A DNA stretch of 6,826 nucleotides, taken from NCBI GenBank assembly GCA_900553135.1, contig USCO01000116.1, forward strand, positions 1 through 6,826, written 5' to 3'. The stretch is from an uncultured Eubacteriales bacterium. Its GTDB lineage: Bacteria > Bacillota > Clostridia > Oscillospirales > Oscillospiraceae. The notes under the pieces are model-generated. The model did no database searches and was not told the DNA's origin. It saw only the letters and a list, made by a program, of their open reading frames with translations. This document shows positions 4,641-6,826 of this stretch, piece by piece. The translations under genes and the position numbers were made by a program. The stretch's first letter is position 1; the number at the start of each line of letters is the position of its first letter.

Positions 4641-5345
4641 CTACGGGAAGATCACCCCCGCCTCCGGGGCGATTTCCTGGCATGCCATGAGCTGCTCCAC
4701 CGTGACAAAGCAAAATCCCCGCTCCCCCAGCCGGTCCACGATCTCCAGCGCGGCCTGGACCGAGCTGGGGTACATGTCGTGGAGGAGAATGATATCCCCG
4801 TCCTTGGCATTGGACACCACGTGGTCCACGATGCGGGCTGTGTTTTTGTCCTTCCAGTCCTCCGGGTCCACCGACCACAGAATAATGGGACTGTCCGCGC
4901 AGGCCTTCACGCAGCTGTTCACCAGGCCAAAGGGCGGGCGCAGCCAGTAGTCCCCTGGCCCCAGGGCCTGGGTCAGGGCCTGGCGTCCCTTCTGGATTTC
5001 ACAGGCCACCTGAGCGGAGGAGAGCCCGGTGAGCTGGGTGTGGCTGTAGGTATGCACGCCAATCTGATGGCCCTCCCGGGCCATGCGCTGCAAAAGCGCC
5101 TCGTTGCCTTTTACTCGGCTACCCACCACAAAAAAAGTGGCCGGGACCTTGCGCTGGGCCAGGCCGTCCAGCAGCTGGGTGGTGGTACTGCGCCGGGGAC
5201 CGTCATCAAAGGTGAGGGCCACCATGGGCATCTCCATCTCTTCCTCCCCCGCCGCCGGTGCGGTCTGTTCCTCCGCTCCAGGAGCCATGACAAACAAAAA
5301 ACAGGCCGCCAGCAGCCCCAAGCCGGTGCCCCGTAATCTGCCCAT
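4641..5345 (-). CDS. Exported polysaccharide deacetylase (NodB domain, peptidoglycan-type)
   Basis: The 234-aa product is a metal-dependent carbohydrate esterase family 4 enzyme that removes acetyl groups from N-acetylated cell-wall sugars outside the membrane. An N-terminal hydrophobic segment (about 7-22) is a signal peptide or anchor. The NodB motifs are complete and in order: TFDDGP (45-50, catalytic D47 and metal ligand D48), HTYSH (98-102, metal ligands H98 and H102), RPPFG (136-140), 'WSVDPEDW' (157-164) and LLHD (187-190, catalytic H189). C15 lies in a lipobox-like LAAC, but hydrophobic residues continue after it, so lipidation is doubtful. AAAGGAG (5360-5354) lies 8 nt before the ATG. 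It is monocistronic here, convergent with ucpA and divergent from the lipoprotein gene. In relatives, SigV-controlled deacetylases give lysozyme resistance. A sporulation-type deacetylase is the main alternative. Confidence 0.9.
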   Translation of the reverse strand: MGRLRGTGLGLLAACFLFVMAPGAEEQTAPAAGEEEMEMPMVALTFDDGPRRSTTTQLLDGLAQRKVPATFFVVGSRVKGNEALLQRMAREGHQIGVHTYSHTQLTGLSSAQVACEIQKGRQALTQALGPGDYWLRPPFGLVNSCVKACADSPIILWSVDPEDWKDKNTARIVDHVVSNAKDGDIILLHDMYPSSVQAALEIVDRLGERGFCFVTVEQLMACQEIAPEAGVIFP

Positions 5346-5479
5346 GCTTCCATCTCCTTTCGCCCTTCGCTACAAAACAGTATGGAACGTTTGGGTCCTG
5401 TTTTTTCTCCACAGTTTTTGTTAATCTTCCTTTCTTTTCAAAAAGATCTGTTAGCCTGTGCGATCCACATAGGCCCCAC

Positions 5480-5508
5480 TTGAAGGTGACATATTGGAAT
5501 GCTATACT
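5480..5508 (+). promoter_or_regulatory. SigA-type promoter of the lipoprotein gene
   Basis: TTGAAG (-35, 5480-5485) and TATACT (-10, 5503-5508) are 17 nt apart, and TG one base before the -10 box makes an extended -10. The expected start near 5515 leaves a leader of about 50 nt before the ATG at 5566. Confidence 0.75.
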
Positions 5509-5565
5509 TAAAGAAACATAAATGTAACGTGTTCCCCAAAAAGTCTAAAGAGGAGTTTGCTGAAT

Positions 5566-6826
5566 ATGTCTACTTATTTTTTAAAATTACATCAAAAAAA
5601 TAAGCAAAATCGATGTTCAAAAATTTTACTCATTACCTTAACTTTGATTTTATTGGGCAGCCTAACTGCCTGTACCTCCAACAAAAGTTCAACACCTACT
5701 TATTCCGTAACAATTGCCGTGGAGTCAGAAGGAAATTGGTTTTTCAACAAGTACGACTTTAGTGTTGAAGTCGATGAAGAAAAACTGTTTGCCCTTGCAC
5801 ACGGTGACAAAGAAAAGGACACAATAAAGCTGGAAACAGGATCGCACGCAATTACCATCACAACCGCTGATCTTAGTAGCAATAATAAGGTCACTATTCC
5901 CATCGAGGTAGGGACAGATCAAGAATATACCTATAAGATTTCTTGTGAAAACTCTAAATTTGTCGTGACTGATTCTTTAGGGGTATCTTACGATAGTTCT
6001 GTAAAAGATAGTGTGATTGCTGATCCTACATCTCTAATCCCTGTGGATGCAGAGGTTTTAGATATTGATCGGGCAACACTTTGTAGTCATCCGTTTGTTT
6101 TAGAGGGGAACTATGTTCGGACAGTTGTTGTCCCCACCAAAATTGACGACACCTATTTTGAAGCAGAAGCATCCGATGAAGAAGCTAAATTCCTGATTTT
6201 CTGGCATGAAGACTTCGAAAATGCTGTAAAAAATATTAGTGCAGGACAGCCAGTCACAATCATAGGCAAAGTATCTGGCTATGCAACTGCATACAACACG
6301 GTACACATCGAGGATGCTGTTACTGATTCCACCAACCCAGCAGAATTGCAAGCCAAATTAGAGACAGCAGCCGAAAATAATAATCAGCTTCTCCATAAGA
6401 TGACACTGGAATCTTTTGAAAAAGCTTTTAATAGCAAAACAGTTGCCGCAGAGCTTGAATTTGTATGTGAGCAAACTGATATTGATATCAATGGCATATT
6501 CAATATTGAGGCATCTGATGACTGGACTGGCGGTAAAAGGTTTACTTTCTGGTATATGGATTTTGGCACATCTAACCATGCCGTTCTTACAATCGCTTGT
6601 AATGCGGATTTCTCAATTCAGTCTTTAAAATATGAAGGTATCGCAATATATGAACGTGGTTATGAGCCATATTCTATAAAAGACTATATCTCCACTTCCA
6701 GCTACGATACTGCATATAGTTTGTTTATTCTTAGTCAAAACAGGATTGAAACTCTTTTAAAATATCCTTCCACAGCAAAATTTGACCCAGATTATAGTTA
6801 TACATGTAGCAGTAATATCTACACAA
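5566..6826 (+). CDS. Low-GC secreted lipoprotein, 3' end beyond window
   Basis: This open frame has no stop before the right edge; 420 residues are visible. AGGAG (5551-5555) lies 10 nt before the ATG. Residues 1-36 are a long lipoprotein signal: basic n-region (K7 to K19), hydrophobic I20-L30, and lipobox LTAC with Cys36, so the mature protein should be anchored outside the membrane. A Ser/Thr-rich linker follows. Residues about 46-135 look like a beta-sandwich of the kind with 'DTIKLETGSHAITI'. Residues about 160-252 ('FVLEGNYVRTVVVP', 'GQPVTIIGKVSGY', 'TVHIEDA') resemble an OB-fold/tRNA_anti-like domain. The C-terminal part ends in 'LLKYPSTAKFDPDY', a motif recurring in uncharacterised Firmicutes exported proteins. 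No enzyme motif is seen. Its AT-rich composition differs sharply from all other genes here, suggesting horizontal acquisition. Domain assignments are by pattern only. Confidence 0.85.
   Translation, partial: MSTYFLKLHQKNKQNRCSKILLITLTLILLGSLTACTSNKSSTPTYSVTIAVESEGNWFFNKYDFSVEVDEEKLFALAHGDKEKDTIKLETGSHAITITTADLSSNNKVTIPIEVGTDQEYTYKISCENSKFVVTDSLGVSYDSSVKDSVIADPTSLIPVDAEVLDIDRATLCSHPFVLEGNYVRTVVVPTKIDDTYFEAEASDEEAKFLIFWHEDFENAVKNISAGQPVTIIGKVSGYATAYNTVHIEDAVTDSTNPAELQAKLETAAENNNQLLHKMTLESFEKAFNSKTVAAELEFVCEQTDIDINGIFNIEASDDWTGGKRFTFWYMDFGTSNHAVLTIACNADFSIQSLKYEGIAIYERGYEPYSIKDYISTSSYDTAYSLFILSQNRIETLLKYPSTAKFDPDYSYTCSSNIYT

Noticed and set aside
4675..5345. Deacetylase as a lipoprotein through LAAC at residues 12-15
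   Set aside because: The hydrophobic run continues well past C15 and the preceding core is very short, so an ordinary signal peptide or anchor is more likely.
5100..5353. Alternative minus-strand ATG at 5353 in another frame
   Set aside because: It has no spacing to the AAAGGAG site and encodes a frame without NodB motifs. The ATG at 5343-5345 is correctly spaced and in the right frame.
1..6826. CRISPR array, tRNA, rRNA, insertion sequence or toxin-antitoxin pair
   Set aside because: No regularly spaced repeats, cloverleaf, ribosomal signature, transposase or terminal repeats were seen on either strand.

Overview
The window looks like chromosomal DNA from a Gram-positive gut-type Clostridia, most like a moderately GC-rich member of the Oscillospiraceae (inference). 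The basis is strong AGGAGG-type ribosome binding sites, SigA-type promoters with extended -10 elements, GTG and TTG starts, a SigV/RsiV-type sigma/anti-sigma pair and a Gram-positive lipoprotein signal. Bases 1 to about 5390 are GC-rich (one 60-base line inside the SDR gene counts 58% GC). From about 5400 to the end the sequence is clearly AT-rich (one 60-base line in the last gene counts 32% GC).

Layout. Bases 1-38 hold an intrinsic terminator facing right, for a gene outside the window. Bases 52-1475, minus strand, hold an ECF sigma factor and its RsiV-like DUF3298 membrane anti-sigma factor, one base apart and preceded by an ECF-type promoter that the sigma factor probably uses itself. Bases 1493-2510, minus strand, hold a D-isomer-specific 2-hydroxyacid dehydrogenase with its own terminator. 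Bases 2511-2823 are a 313-bp divergent regulatory region rich in palindromes, with a near-consensus promoter facing right. Bases 2824-4633, plus strand, hold a LysR-type regulator, a UcpA-like short-chain dehydrogenase and a terminator. Bases 4641-5345, minus strand, hold an exported polysaccharide (peptidoglycan-type) deacetylase. Bases 5480-6826, plus strand, hold a good promoter and a low-GC lipoprotein gene that runs off the right edge.

How the genes may work together. The LysR regulator, the divergent dehydrogenase and the co-directional UcpA-like reductase have the usual layout of a small inducible catabolic or redox cassette: a regulator plus two NAD(P)-dependent oxidoreductases on hydroxy- or keto-substrates. 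The substrate cannot be read from sequence. The SigV/RsiV pair is an envelope-stress, probably lysozyme-sensing, switch. In Bacillus subtilis, Enterococcus and Clostridioides difficile such switches control peptidoglycan-modifying enzymes, so the nearby deacetylase is a natural regulon candidate, although its upstream region lacks a clear copy of the ECF promoter. The lipoprotein gene is compositionally foreign to the rest and is likely an accessory insertion.

No tRNA, rRNA, CRISPR array, insertion sequence or replication origin was seen. The most unusual part is the regulatory DNA at 2537-2807, with at least five inverted repeats. One lies exactly between the -35 and -10 boxes of the lysR promoter and one lies just downstream of its expected start point.
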